The notes beneath the pieces are model-generated. The model searched no databases. It was given only the letters and a program-made list of their open reading frames with translations, and was not told the DNA's origin. Of a DNA stretch of 64,000 nt, positions 27,982 through 35,783 are shown piece after piece (the stretch's first letter is position 1; every line of letters starts with the position of its first letter). The position numbers and the translations under genes are program-made. Source of the DNA: Sphingobium chungbukense (GTDB lineage: Bacteria; Pseudomonadota; Alphaproteobacteria; Sphingomonadales; Sphingomonadaceae); NCBI RefSeq assembly GCF_001005725.1, contig NZ_LBIC01000005.1, positions 50,001-114,000 of the forward strand, given 5' to 3'.

Positions 27982-29481
27982 ATGCAACTGAAATATCTTG
28001 TGTTCGTCTCAGTCGCTGCTCTGATCTCGCAACAACCACTTTTCGCTCAAACATCATCAACGCCGACCGCGCAGGGTGATGTTTCGGTCACCATCTACTA
28101 TAATGATCTGGCGTTGGTGCAGGACGTCCGCCGGATCAGCTTGCCTTCGGGCCGGTCGCGGCAGGAATTCCCCGATGTGTCGGCACAAATCCGGCCGGAG
28201 ACGGTGACGTTGTCGGGCGATGGGATCGGCATTGTCGAGCAGAATTTCGATTATGACCTGCTCTCGCCGGCATCGCTGATGGAAAAGGCGGTGGGTCAGA
28301 CCATCACCCTGCTGCGTACCAATCCCGCCACGGGCGCGGAGACGCGGGAGCAGGCGACGGTGCTGGCCGCCAACGGTGGCGTCGTGCTGAAGATCGGCGA
28401 GCGGATCGAGGTGCTGCGCGACGACGGACTGCCTGTGCGGGTCATCTTCTCCTCCATTCCACCCAATCTGCGCGCGCGGCCGACGTTGAGCGTCACGATG
28501 GACGCGGCGCAGGCGGGGCCCCGGCCGGTGACGCTCAGCTATCTGACGCCGGCTATGGGATGGAAATCCGACTATGTCGCGCTGTTCGACGAGAAGGCGA
28601 GCAAGCTCGACATGCAGGGATGGATCACGCTCAACAACAGCACCGGCACGACCTTCACCAATGTGCGAGCCTTGCTGGTGGCGGGAGAAGTGGGGCAGGT
28701 GCAGCAGCGTTATAACGGTTATGACGGCGGCCGGCCTCAGCCGCTGGGCAACATCGCGGGGACGGAAAGCGGCGGTGGCGAGCAATTGGGCGACTTCCAC
28801 GCCTATCCGATCGAGGGGCGGACCACGATCGCCAACGCCCAGACCAAGCAGGTGAGCTTCCTTGATGCGTCGGGCGTTCCGGCCATGCGCGGTTATGAAT
28901 ATCGCAACGATTGGATGGAGAGCAAGAATCAGGCCGAAAGCGCCGCGTCCGTGCTCAAATTCTCCAACGCGAAGGCAGCCGGCATCGGCGAGGCGCTGCC
29001 CGCGGGTACGGTTCGCGTCTATATGCGCGACACGCGCGGACAGGCGCAGTTCGTGGGCGAAAGCGCCATCCCCCACACGCCGGGCGGATCGACGCTGGCA
29101 CTGCGCACCGGCGACGCGTTCGACGTGAAGGTGCAGCCGGTTGTGGAGAAGCGTGACGTCATCACCGCCGATGAATGGACGAAGACGGATCGCTGGCGTG
29201 TCACCTATTCCGACGGTCGCAAGCTGGAAGGCTATAGCGAGCGGCCCGTCAAATATTATCGCACCCAGATGCGCTACATCGTCACCAATGCAAAGCCGAC
29301 GCCCGTGAATGTCGATGTGGTCCAGTCCGGCCTCGCTCGCTGGTGGTGGTGGCGCGACCTGCGCATACCGGAAGAGAGCATCAAGGGCGTGCAGGAAACG
29401 GCGGACATGCGGCGCTGGGTCGTGCCGGTTCCCGCCAATGGCAAGGTCGAGCTGACCGCCACTTTCCTGACCCCCTGGTAA
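27982..29481 (+). CDS. DUF4139 domain-containing secreted protein (first copy)
   Basis: A 499-residue protein with a signal peptide (QLKYLVFVSVAALISQQPLFA). The chain has the family's beta-rich pattern: VTIYYNDLALVQDVRRISLP near the N-terminus, SYLTPAMGWKSDYVALF mid-chain, GDFHAYPIEGRTTIANAQ, and a C-terminal TQMRYIVTNAKPTPVNVDV with WWWWRDL. DUF4139 proteins are periplasmic or surface proteins of unknown function, widespread in sphingomonads and caulobacters. The ATG is preceded by GGAGGGGG; an open frame from 27475 has no such support. It is followed after seven bases by a second, divergent member, so they form an operon. Confidence 0.85.
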   Translation: MQLKYLVFVSVAALISQQPLFAQTSSTPTAQGDVSVTIYYNDLALVQDVRRISLPSGRSRQEFPDVSAQIRPETVTLSGDGIGIVEQNFDYDLLSPASLMEKAVGQTITLLRTNPATGAETREQATVLAANGGVVLKIGERIEVLRDDGLPVRVIFSSIPPNLRARPTLSVTMDAAQAGPRPVTLSYLTPAMGWKSDYVALFDEKASKLDMQGWITLNNSTGTTFTNVRALLVAGEVGQVQQRYNGYDGGRPQPLGNIAGTESGGGEQLGDFHAYPIEGRTTIANAQTKQVSFLDASGVPAMRGYEYRNDWMESKNQAESAASVLKFSNAKAAGIGEALPAGTVRVYMRDTRGQAQFVGESAIPHTPGGSTLALRTGDAFDVKVQPVVEKRDVITADEWTKTDRWRVTYSDGRKLEGYSERPVKYYRTQMRYIVTNAKPTPVNVDVVQSGLARWWWWRDLRIPEESIKGVQETADMRRWVVPVPANGKVELTATFLTPW

Positions 29482-29488
29482 GCGCGCG

Positions 29489-31057
29489 GTGATCCGCCTT
29501 CCGCGATTGCTGTCGGTCCTCCTGCTGGGGGTGTGCGGCGGCGCGCGGGCGCAATTGCCGGTGGTGATCTCTGCCGCGCCGGACAAGCTGGCGGTGACGC
29601 TCTATCGCGATCCCGAACGGAGCGGGCATGCGATCGATCGCGAGAGCCCCGGCTCCTTCGCGCTGGTGGCCGAGACGCGCACGGTGATATTGCCGCCCGG
29701 CCCGGCGGTGATCCGGTTCGAGGGGGTGGCGAGCGGCATCGTGCCGCAATCCGCGATCCTGTTCGGCGCGCCCCCGCGCGAGCGCAACCGTGATGCCGCC
29801 CTGCTGTCGCAAAAAGGGCTGGTGGATGCCTTCACCGGCCAAAGGGTGATATTGCGCCGCACCGATCCGGCGACTGGCAGGACGGTGGAGGAGAGTGCGA
29901 CCGTCCGCTCCGCTGCCGATCGGCTGGTGGTGACGACGCCGCGCGGCGTGGAAGCGCTCTATTGCTCCGGCCTGCGCCAGACGCTGCTTTATCCCGAGGC
30001 GCCGCCGACCCTTTCCGCCAAGCCGGTGCTGACGATGACGACCAAGGACCAGCCGGGCGGTCGTGCAACGATCACGCTGGCCTATATCGCCACCGGCTTC
30101 GACTGGAACGCCACCTATGTGGGTACGTTGGCGCCGGACGGGCAGTCGCTGGGCCTGCTCGGCTGGCTGACGATGGCGAGCGCGGACGATACGAGCTTTC
30201 CGGACGCGGCGGCCTCTGCCGTGGCGGGGCGGGTGAACCGGTCGGACGACAGCCGCGACGATACGGGTGCGCAGGCGTTGGAGGAGGCGCGCAGCCTCGA
30301 TAAGGTCAGCGACTGCTGGCCCGCCGGCACGACCAGCGATGTCGGCTATCGGCCGCTTGTGCCGCTTGCGGTTCCCGCGCCGATGGCGATGATGATGGGA
30401 GGCCAGGATATTGTCGTAACGGCCCAGAAGCGGGAAGAGCGTGTGCAGTCGGCGCCCATGGCCCTTTCCGTGGTGGCGAAGGCGGAAAATCTGGGCGATC
30501 TCAAACTCTATCGCATACCTGTTCCCGTCACGATCGCTGCGCGGTCGCAGAAGCAGGTGGCTTTCCTGGTCAAGGACAAGGTGAAGGGCAGTCTCCTCTA
30601 CCGCGCGCAGATGGATTGGGATGAGCCGGGCGAGGTCCGCATGCTGTTCCGTTTCCGTAATCGCAGGGAGGATGGGCTTGGCGATCCGTTGCCGGCGGGG
30701 CCGGCGGTGCTGTATCAGGAGAGCCGCTGGGGCCGTATGTATGTCGGGGAAAGCGTGGCGGGCGACAAGGCGGTGGACGAAGAGGTCGAATGGCCCTTCG
30801 GCAAGGCGAGTAACCTGACGCTGGAACAGGATCAGGCGGAGGACGACAAGGGCGCGCTGCGCCACACGGTGATCGTGCGCAACGCCAATCCCTTTCCGGT
30901 GCGGTTCGAACTGGATTTTCCTTCGACGAGCGGCCGGGTCTTCAGCGGTTTTGCCGGCCGGGTGACGGACAAGCCTGGCAAAAGGGTCTGGGCGACGACC
31001 GTGCCTGGCAATGGGGAAGTGCGGCTGCGCTTCGCATCCGACGAGCGGAAGGAGTAG
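29489..31057 (+). CDS. DUF4139-like secreted protein with internal TonB-box-like segment (second copy)
   Basis: A 522-residue paralogue of the preceding protein, starting at GTG 29489, with a signal peptide (LPRLLSVLLLGVCGGARA). Alignment by eye pairs its GDLKLYRIPVPVTIAARSQKQ with GDFHAYPIEGRTTIANAQTKQ of copy one. Just before this, residues 307-330 read DIVVTAQKREER followed by VQSAPMALSVVA, the consensus of the N-terminal TonB box and plug start of sphingomonad TonB receptors, placed after a flexible PAPMAMMMGG. This protein has no plug or barrel. The segment may be a mimic of, or docking element for, the TonB system. Function is otherwise unknown. Confidence 0.82.
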   Translation: MIRLPRLLSVLLLGVCGGARAQLPVVISAAPDKLAVTLYRDPERSGHAIDRESPGSFALVAETRTVILPPGPAVIRFEGVASGIVPQSAILFGAPPRERNRDAALLSQKGLVDAFTGQRVILRRTDPATGRTVEESATVRSAADRLVVTTPRGVEALYCSGLRQTLLYPEAPPTLSAKPVLTMTTKDQPGGRATITLAYIATGFDWNATYVGTLAPDGQSLGLLGWLTMASADDTSFPDAAASAVAGRVNRSDDSRDDTGAQALEEARSLDKVSDCWPAGTTSDVGYRPLVPLAVPAPMAMMMGGQDIVVTAQKREERVQSAPMALSVVAKAENLGDLKLYRIPVPVTIAARSQKQVAFLVKDKVKGSLLYRAQMDWDEPGEVRMLFRFRNRREDGLGDPLPAGPAVLYQESRWGRMYVGESVAGDKAVDEEVEWPFGKASNLTLEQDQAEDDKGALRHTVIVRNANPFPVRFELDFPSTSGRVFSGFAGRVTDKPGKRVWATTVPGNGEVRLRFASDERKE

Positions 31058-31191
31058 GCTGTCCGAACGGCAGCTCAGGGCACCACTTTGCGCTCATGCT
31101 CGGCTTTGCCGGGTTGCTCTGGCGGGTCTTGCCGGGCCTGAGCCGCATTGTGAAAGCGGGATTGTTCCCATCCGGATTTCGGAAAGAAACC

Positions 31192-31238
31192 GTCCCAGGG
31201 CACCCGAAGCGAGCGATCGAATGCCCTGGGGACTTTTT
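31192..31238 (+). terminator. Rho-independent terminator after the DUF4139 pair
   Basis: GTCCCAGGGCA and TGCCCTGGGGAC form an 11-bp stem with one bulged G and a 19-base loop, followed by TTTTT on the plus strand. It lies between the DUF4139 genes and the convergent CoA-transferase genes. Confidence 0.75.
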
Positions 31239-31261
31239 GCATCCCATCCCCTGAAACAGGA

Positions 31262-31900
31262 TCAGGCCGCTCGAACGGGAATCCCGGTTCGGGCGCGGAC
31301 GAACGCGATATCGAGATCCGACGCCAGTTCCTGTACAATCAATTCGCCACGATCCCGGTCCAGGATGAACCGGCCATAGTCGGAAATGACCGCGTCGACG
31401 ACGCCCGTACCGGTAAGGGGCAGGGTGCAGCGCTCGACGATCTTGGGATTGCCTTCCTTGTCGCTGTGGCTCATGACCACGACGACGCGCTTCACGCCCG
31501 CGACAAGGTCCATGGCGCCGCCCATGCCCTTGATCATCTTGCCCGGCACGGTCCAGTTGGCAAGGTCGCCATTGCCGGCAATCTCCATCGCGCCCAGAAT
31601 GGCCAGGTCGATATGGCCGCCGCGTATCATGGCGAAGCTATCGGCCGAGCTGAAGAAGCTTGATGTCGGCAAGGTGGTCACGGTCTGTTTGCCGGCATTG
31701 ATGAGGTCCGGATCGACTTCATCGTCGTAGGGGAAGGGGCCGATGCCCAGCAGCCCGTTTTCGGATTGCAGGACGACCTCGATATCGTCGGGCACATGAT
31801 TGGCGACCAGCGTCGGGATGCCGATTCCCAGGTTCACGTAAAAGCCGTCCTGAAGCTCGCCGGCGGCGCGGGCCGCCATTTCCTCGCGTGTCCAGGGCAT
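31262..31900 (-). CDS. 3-oxoacid CoA-transferase subunit B
   Basis: A 212-residue class I CoA-transferase beta subunit. The catalytic Glu is in QSENGLLGIGP (residue about 47), following the glycine-rich YVNLGIGIPTLVANH. PGKMIKGMGGAMDLVAGVKRVVVVM is the usual family segment. With subunit A it moves CoA from succinyl-CoA to a 3-oxo acid through a glutamyl-CoA thioester. The start overlaps the stop of subunit A by one base, so expression is coupled. Whether it acts on acetoacetate (ScoB) or 3-oxoadipate (PcaJ) cannot be told from the sequence alone; the IclR gene and thiolase opposite favour a 3-oxoadipate-like pathway. Confidence 0.92.
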   Translation of the reverse strand: MPWTREEMAARAAGELQDGFYVNLGIGIPTLVANHVPDDIEVVLQSENGLLGIGPFPYDDEVDPDLINAGKQTVTTLPTSSFFSSADSFAMIRGGHIDLAILGAMEIAGNGDLANWTVPGKMIKGMGGAMDLVAGVKRVVVVMSHSDKEGNPKIVERCTLPLTGTGVVDAVISDYGRFILDRDRGELIVQELASDLDIAFVRARTGIPVRAA

Positions 31901-32619
31901 CAGGCGTTCTCCTCTTTGCGCGGCCGCGTGGTTCGAAACTCGATCCGCTTTTCATAAGACGGCCCCTGGATCACGCGGTCGACATAGATGCCGGGGGTGT
32001 GGACCTGATCGGGATCGAGCATGCCCGCAGGGACGATCTCCTCGACTTCGGCGATCGTGATCTTGCCCGCGGTCGCCATGTTCGGATTGAAATTCCGGGC
32101 CGTCTTCCGATAGACGAGATTGCCTTCCGGATCGGCCTTCCAGGCCTTGACGATGGCGACGTCGGCCCGCAGCCATGTCTCGCGCACATAAAGTGCGCCC
32201 TCGAATTCCTCGACCGGCTTGCCCTGGGCCACGACCGTTCCGACGCCGGTTCTCGTATAGAAAGCCGGAATGCCGGCGCCGCCCGCACGGATGCGTTCCG
32301 CCAGCGTACCCTGCGGATTGAGCTCCAGTTCCAGTTTTCCAGACAGGTAAAGCTCGGCGAACAATTTATTCTCCCCGATATAAGAGGAGACCATCTTCCG
32401 GATCTGGCCATTGTTGAGCAGAGTCCACAGGCCGAAGCCGTCCGCGCCGCAATTGTTCGAAATGACGGTCAGATCTTTGACGCCGTTGCGGAGCAGCCCG
32501 GCGATGAGGTGTTCCGGATTGCCTGAAAGCCCGAATCCGCCCGACATAATCGTCATGCCGTCAAAGAGGATTCCCTCCAGCGCTGCGTCTGCGTCGGGAA
32601 ATATCTTGCGCTTTGCCAT
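31900..32619 (-). CDS. 3-oxoacid CoA-transferase subunit A
   Basis: A 239-residue alpha subunit with the family motif GMTIMSGGFGLSGNPEHLI near residue 20, SNNCGADGFGLWTLL and a central GGAGIPAFYTRTGVGT. It provides the CoA-binding half of the heterodimer. ATG 32619 is preceded by GAGG. The gene is transcribed away from an IclR regulator across a 64-bp gap containing a perfect palindrome, the classic arrangement for control by that regulator. No other beta-ketoadipate ring-cleavage genes lie in the window. Confidence 0.92.
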   Translation of the reverse strand: MAKRKIFPDADAALEGILFDGMTIMSGGFGLSGNPEHLIAGLLRNGVKDLTVISNNCGADGFGLWTLLNNGQIRKMVSSYIGENKLFAELYLSGKLELELNPQGTLAERIRAGGAGIPAFYTRTGVGTVVAQGKPVEEFEGALYVRETWLRADVAIVKAWKADPEGNLVYRKTARNFNPNMATAGKITIAEVEEIVPAGMLDPDQVHTPGIYVDRVIQGPSYEKRIEFRTTRPRKEENA

Positions 32620-32633
32620 AAAAACCTCTATCC

Positions 32634-32648
32634 GTCCGATTATCGGAC
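32634..32648. promoter_or_regulatory. IclR-type operator (PcaR-like palindrome)
   Basis: A perfect 15-bp palindrome GTCCGATTATCGGAC lies between the divergent CoA-transferase and IclR genes, 15 bases upstream of the subunit A start. As I recall, the Pseudomonas PcaR box is GTTCGATAATCGCAC; the site here, read on the minus strand (GTCCGATAATCGGAC), differs at two positions. The adjacent IclR protein is the probable binder. Confidence 0.7.
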
Positions 32649-32683
32649 AAAAGAATCAATAATCGTTTAGTTGCGAAAGGTCA

Positions 32684-33466
32684 ATGCCAATGCCCGCCGC
32701 GAGCGAAGCTGCCGATCCGAATTTCATGCTTTCGCTTGCGCGAGGGCTGGGTGTGCTGCGCGTATTCGAGGGGCGGTCCTCACTCAGCATAGCGGAGGCG
32801 GCCCGCTTCAGCGGACTGAACCGGCCGAGTGCGAGCCGTTGCCTGCACACGCTCATGCGTCTCGGCTATGTCCGGGAACATGGCGGACGCTATTCGCTGA
32901 CGCCCAAGCTGCTTCCGCTGGCGGCGGGGTTCCTGACCTCCACGCCTCTGGCCAGCGTCAGCCAGGCGGTCGCCAACGGCTTGCGCGATCGCCTTCAGGA
33001 GACTGTTTCCGTGGGCGCGCTCGATCCCTCCGACCCCGGCCGGATCATCTACATCGCCCGCGCCGAGCGCAATCAGGTGATCGCCGCGCCGCTCATGGTG
33101 GGCAGCACGCTTCCCAGCCATTGCACCTCGATGGGGCGTGTCCTCCTGGCTTCGATGACGAATGGCGCACGCGAGCAATGGTTGTCGGGGGCCGTCCTCG
33201 AATCACGGACGGAGCGCACGATCACATCCCCCGACGCCTTGCGCGGAGAGTTGTGCGCGGTCGCAGAACAGCGCTGGAGTCTCGTCGAGGAGGAATTGGA
33301 GATCGGGCTGCGTTCGCTTGCGGTCCCGATCCGCGACCGGGACGGCACCACCCTTGCGGCGCTCAACGTCGCGACATTTTCCGACGCGCACAGCCGCGAA
33401 CATCTGATCGACCGGTATCTTCCCGATCTCAGGGCGGCGGCCGGCCAACTCGAGCGGGCCATCTAA
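32684..33466 (+). CDS. IclR-family transcriptional regulator (PcaR/PobR-like)
   Basis: A 260-residue protein with an N-terminal winged helix (about residues 15-75; SLSIAEAARFSGLNRPSASRCLHTL, then LGYVREHGGRYSLTP) and a C-terminal IclR effector domain (RDRLQETVSVGALD, HCTSMGRVLLASM, GLRSLAVPIRDRDG). Members control beta-ketoadipate or related aromatic-acid genes and bind the pathway intermediate. It is flanked by CoA-transferase genes (divergent) and a thiolase (40 bases downstream, same strand), the last two steps of the 3-oxoadipate pathway. It probably regulates both through the palindrome in front of it. Confidence 0.9.
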   Translation: MPMPAASEAADPNFMLSLARGLGVLRVFEGRSSLSIAEAARFSGLNRPSASRCLHTLMRLGYVREHGGRYSLTPKLLPLAAGFLTSTPLASVSQAVANGLRDRLQETVSVGALDPSDPGRIIYIARAERNQVIAAPLMVGSTLPSHCTSMGRVLLASMTNGAREQWLSGAVLESRTERTITSPDALRGELCAVAEQRWSLVEEELEIGLRSLAVPIRDRDGTTLAALNVATFSDAHSREHLIDRYLPDLRAAAGQLERAI

Positions 33467-33505
33467 AGCCATCGACCAATTTACAGAACTTTAGGAGCTG
33501 ACATC

Positions 33506-34714
33506 ATGACACTGCGCCGCGCCGCGATCGTTTCCCCACTTCGGACTGCCGTCGGGAAGTTCGGGGGAGGGCTGTCTTCCTTCTCGGCAGGCCAGCTTGG
33601 CGCCACCATCATCAAGGCGCTCGTCGAACGGAGCGGAATCGATCCCGCACGGGTGGACGACGTCGTCTTCGGACATGGTTATCCCAGCGGCGAGGCCCCC
33701 AGCATCGGCCGCTGGTCGTGGCTGGCGGCGGGCCTGCCGCAGAATGTGCCCGGCTTCCAACTCGATCGCCGCTGTGGCTCGGGTCTTCAGGCGATCATCG
33801 AGGCGGCCATGATGGTCCAGACCGGCGCTGCCGACGTGGTGGTCGCGGGAGGCGCGGAAAGCATGTCGAACGTCGAACATTATTCAACCGCGCTGCGCAA
33901 GGGCACGAAGATGGGCAGCGTCGAACTGCACGATCGCCTCACCCGGGCGCGCCTGATGTCGCAGCCTATCGAGCGGTACGGCGTGATCACGGGCATGATC
34001 GAGACCGCGGAAAACCTTGCCCGCGATTATGCGATCACGCGGGAGCAGTCGGATGCCTATGCCGTCCGTTCCCACCAACGCGCCGCGGCGGCCTGGCGGG
34101 AGGGCAAATTCGCCGACGAGATCGTCCCGGTCGCCGTGCCGCAAAAGCGCGGTGAGCCATTGATCTTCGACCGGGACGAAGGTTTCCGTGAAGATGCCTC
34201 GCTCGAGACGCTTTCGGCGTTGAAGCCCATCGAGGGCGGGGTGGTGACCGCCGGCAATGCGAGCCAGCAGAATGACGCGGCCGCCGCCTGCCTGGTCGTC
34301 GCAGAAGACCAACTCGCCAAGCTGGGCCTGGAACCGAGCGGCTGGTTCGTCGGCTGGGCCGCCGCGGGCTGCGATCCCTCGCGTATGGGAATCGGCCCGG
34401 TTGGCGCGGTGGATCGGCTCTTTGCGCGCACGGGCCTTGGTTGGGACGATATGGACCTCATAGAGCTTAACGAGGCGTTCGCGGCGCAGGTGCTCGCTGT
34501 TCTGAGGGCATGGGGCTGGAGTGAGGACGACAGCCGCCTCGACAAGCTCAACGTCAATGGCTCCGGCATTTCCCTGGGCCATCCGATCGGCGTCACCGGC
34601 GCGCGCATCGCAGCGACGATGCTGAACGAGATGCGCCGTCGTGATGCGCGATATGGGCTGGAAACCATGTGCATCGGCGGCGGTCAGGGGCTCGCCGCCA
34701 TTTTCGAACGCTGA
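33506..34714 (+). CDS. Acetyl-CoA C-acyltransferase (beta-ketothiolase)
   Basis: A 402-residue thiolase. The acylated cysteine is in DRRCGSGLQAI (residue about 91). The catalytic His is in LGHPIGVTGARI and the second Cys in TMCIGGGQGLAAIF, with NEAFA in between. It cleaves a 3-oxoacyl-CoA with CoA. Together with the CoA-transferase it would convert 3-oxoadipate to succinyl-CoA and acetyl-CoA, or break down acetoacetyl-type intermediates. The start ATG has GGAGCT upstream. Length and motifs are complete. Confidence 0.93.
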   Translation: MTLRRAAIVSPLRTAVGKFGGGLSSFSAGQLGATIIKALVERSGIDPARVDDVVFGHGYPSGEAPSIGRWSWLAAGLPQNVPGFQLDRRCGSGLQAIIEAAMMVQTGAADVVVAGGAESMSNVEHYSTALRKGTKMGSVELHDRLTRARLMSQPIERYGVITGMIETAENLARDYAITREQSDAYAVRSHQRAAAAWREGKFADEIVPVAVPQKRGEPLIFDRDEGFREDASLETLSALKPIEGGVVTAGNASQQNDAAAACLVVAEDQLAKLGLEPSGWFVGWAAAGCDPSRMGIGPVGAVDRLFARTGLGWDDMDLIELNEAFAAQVLAVLRAWGWSEDDSRLDKLNVNGSGISLGHPIGVTGARIAATMLNEMRRRDARYGLETMCIGGGQGLAAIFER

Positions 34715-34883
34715 CGGCGATGAGCGCGCGACGCGGCCATCACCGCCGCGACCGCCGGAGCGGTCGTCCCGGGATGGCCCGTGGCGACCCTTCTCTCGAT
34801 ACGCGGCGCCGGTCATCAGCTTTCAGGACCGTGCCGCCGCATTCCGCCGCGTGAGACATGCGACCGATGCGGGCGACCCCGCT

Positions 34884-35579
34884 TCAGATTATCGCGTTGA
34901 GCTGACGCATGATTTCCCGGCGTCGCCGTTGGGCCTCGAATCGCGCTCGCTCCGGATCGCCGTCAAGAATAGCCGAAATGATCGCTCGCTTATCGCGTTT
35001 CCAGCGTAGTTTACCTTTACTTCCGCCATAGACAGGGCCGTGTGGATATTCGGCATAGTGATGGACCGCCACTCGAGATAGCAGCTCCATGAGCGGCCGA
35101 TCGACCATCTGATATAATATGTCCAGCATGCTTTGATCGAATTCACTGCGTTGCTGCGCGGTATTCCGATTATCGATCGAACCGACGAGCGCCGCCAATT
35201 CGGATCGGAAGGTTGCGTTGGTCGACAGCGCTGCCGCCGCCATGAGTTCGCAATCGAGCAAGGTGATAATGTCGATTGCCTCTGGATGCGCCGAATGATG
35301 CAGCGCGAGGAAACCGGAAATGGCCTGGCTCAGCCCGTCGGCGTCGGGTCGCGTTCCATAATAGCCGCCGCCCGGCCCACGCCGAACCTTCAGAAAACCT
35401 TCATGCTCCAGCACGCGCGCAGCCTGTTGCACGGTGACGATGCCCACGCCCAGCGCCTTTGCCAGGTCGGGCAACGAGCCGATTTGTGTTTCGGGCGGTT
35501 GCGCGATGATCATATCGCGCAGCTTCGCCACTGCGGCCGTCACCAGTCCTTCACGCGAATTTTGCTTGCGGGTGCTCAT
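34884..35579 (-). CDS. GntR-family (FadR-type) transcriptional regulator
   Basis: A 231-residue protein with a GntR winged helix (residues about 12-75; IGSLPDLAKALGVGIVTVQQAARVLEHEGFLKVRRGPGGG) and an all-helical FCD-type effector domain (residues about 90-225) containing a metal-ligand-like pattern of Asp and His residues (VAVHHYAEYPH). The start is ATG with GAGGAG. It faces away from the transhydrogenase operon across 204 bases that hold an inverted repeat. FadR-type proteins respond to small organic acids. Whether the transhydrogenase genes are its target is an inference from position. Confidence 0.88.
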   Translation of the reverse strand: MSTRKQNSREGLVTAAVAKLRDMIIAQPPETQIGSLPDLAKALGVGIVTVQQAARVLEHEGFLKVRRGPGGGYYGTRPDADGLSQAISGFLALHHSAHPEAIDIITLLDCELMAAAALSTNATFRSELAALVGSIDNRNTAQQRSEFDQSMLDILYQMVDRPLMELLSRVAVHHYAEYPHGPVYGGSKGKLRWKRDKRAIISAILDGDPERARFEAQRRRREIMRQLNAII

Positions 35580-35674
35580 CTTACTCCTCGTCCGGGCGTC
35601 CGGTGGCCATAGCGAATTTGAGCGCCAAAGGCACTCCCGCTGGAATTTTCATATAATGTGCATATTAATGGTTT

Positions 35675-35708
35675 GATTCTTTCGAATTTGCCATTATTCG
35701 AACGAATC
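35675..35708. promoter_or_regulatory. Inverted repeat between GntR gene and pnt operon
   Basis: Arms GATTCTTTCGAA (35675-35686) and TTCGAACGAATC (35697-35708) are complementary at 11 of 12 positions, separated by 10 bases. It is a candidate operator for the GntR protein, in the divergent promoter region. Confidence 0.5.
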
Positions 35709-35783
35709 ATAGTCGATAATAGGCACATTTAGGCAAGGGTTGGGCAGCAGGCTGTTTGGGCCGAACCGGCACCTTGCCCGCGC

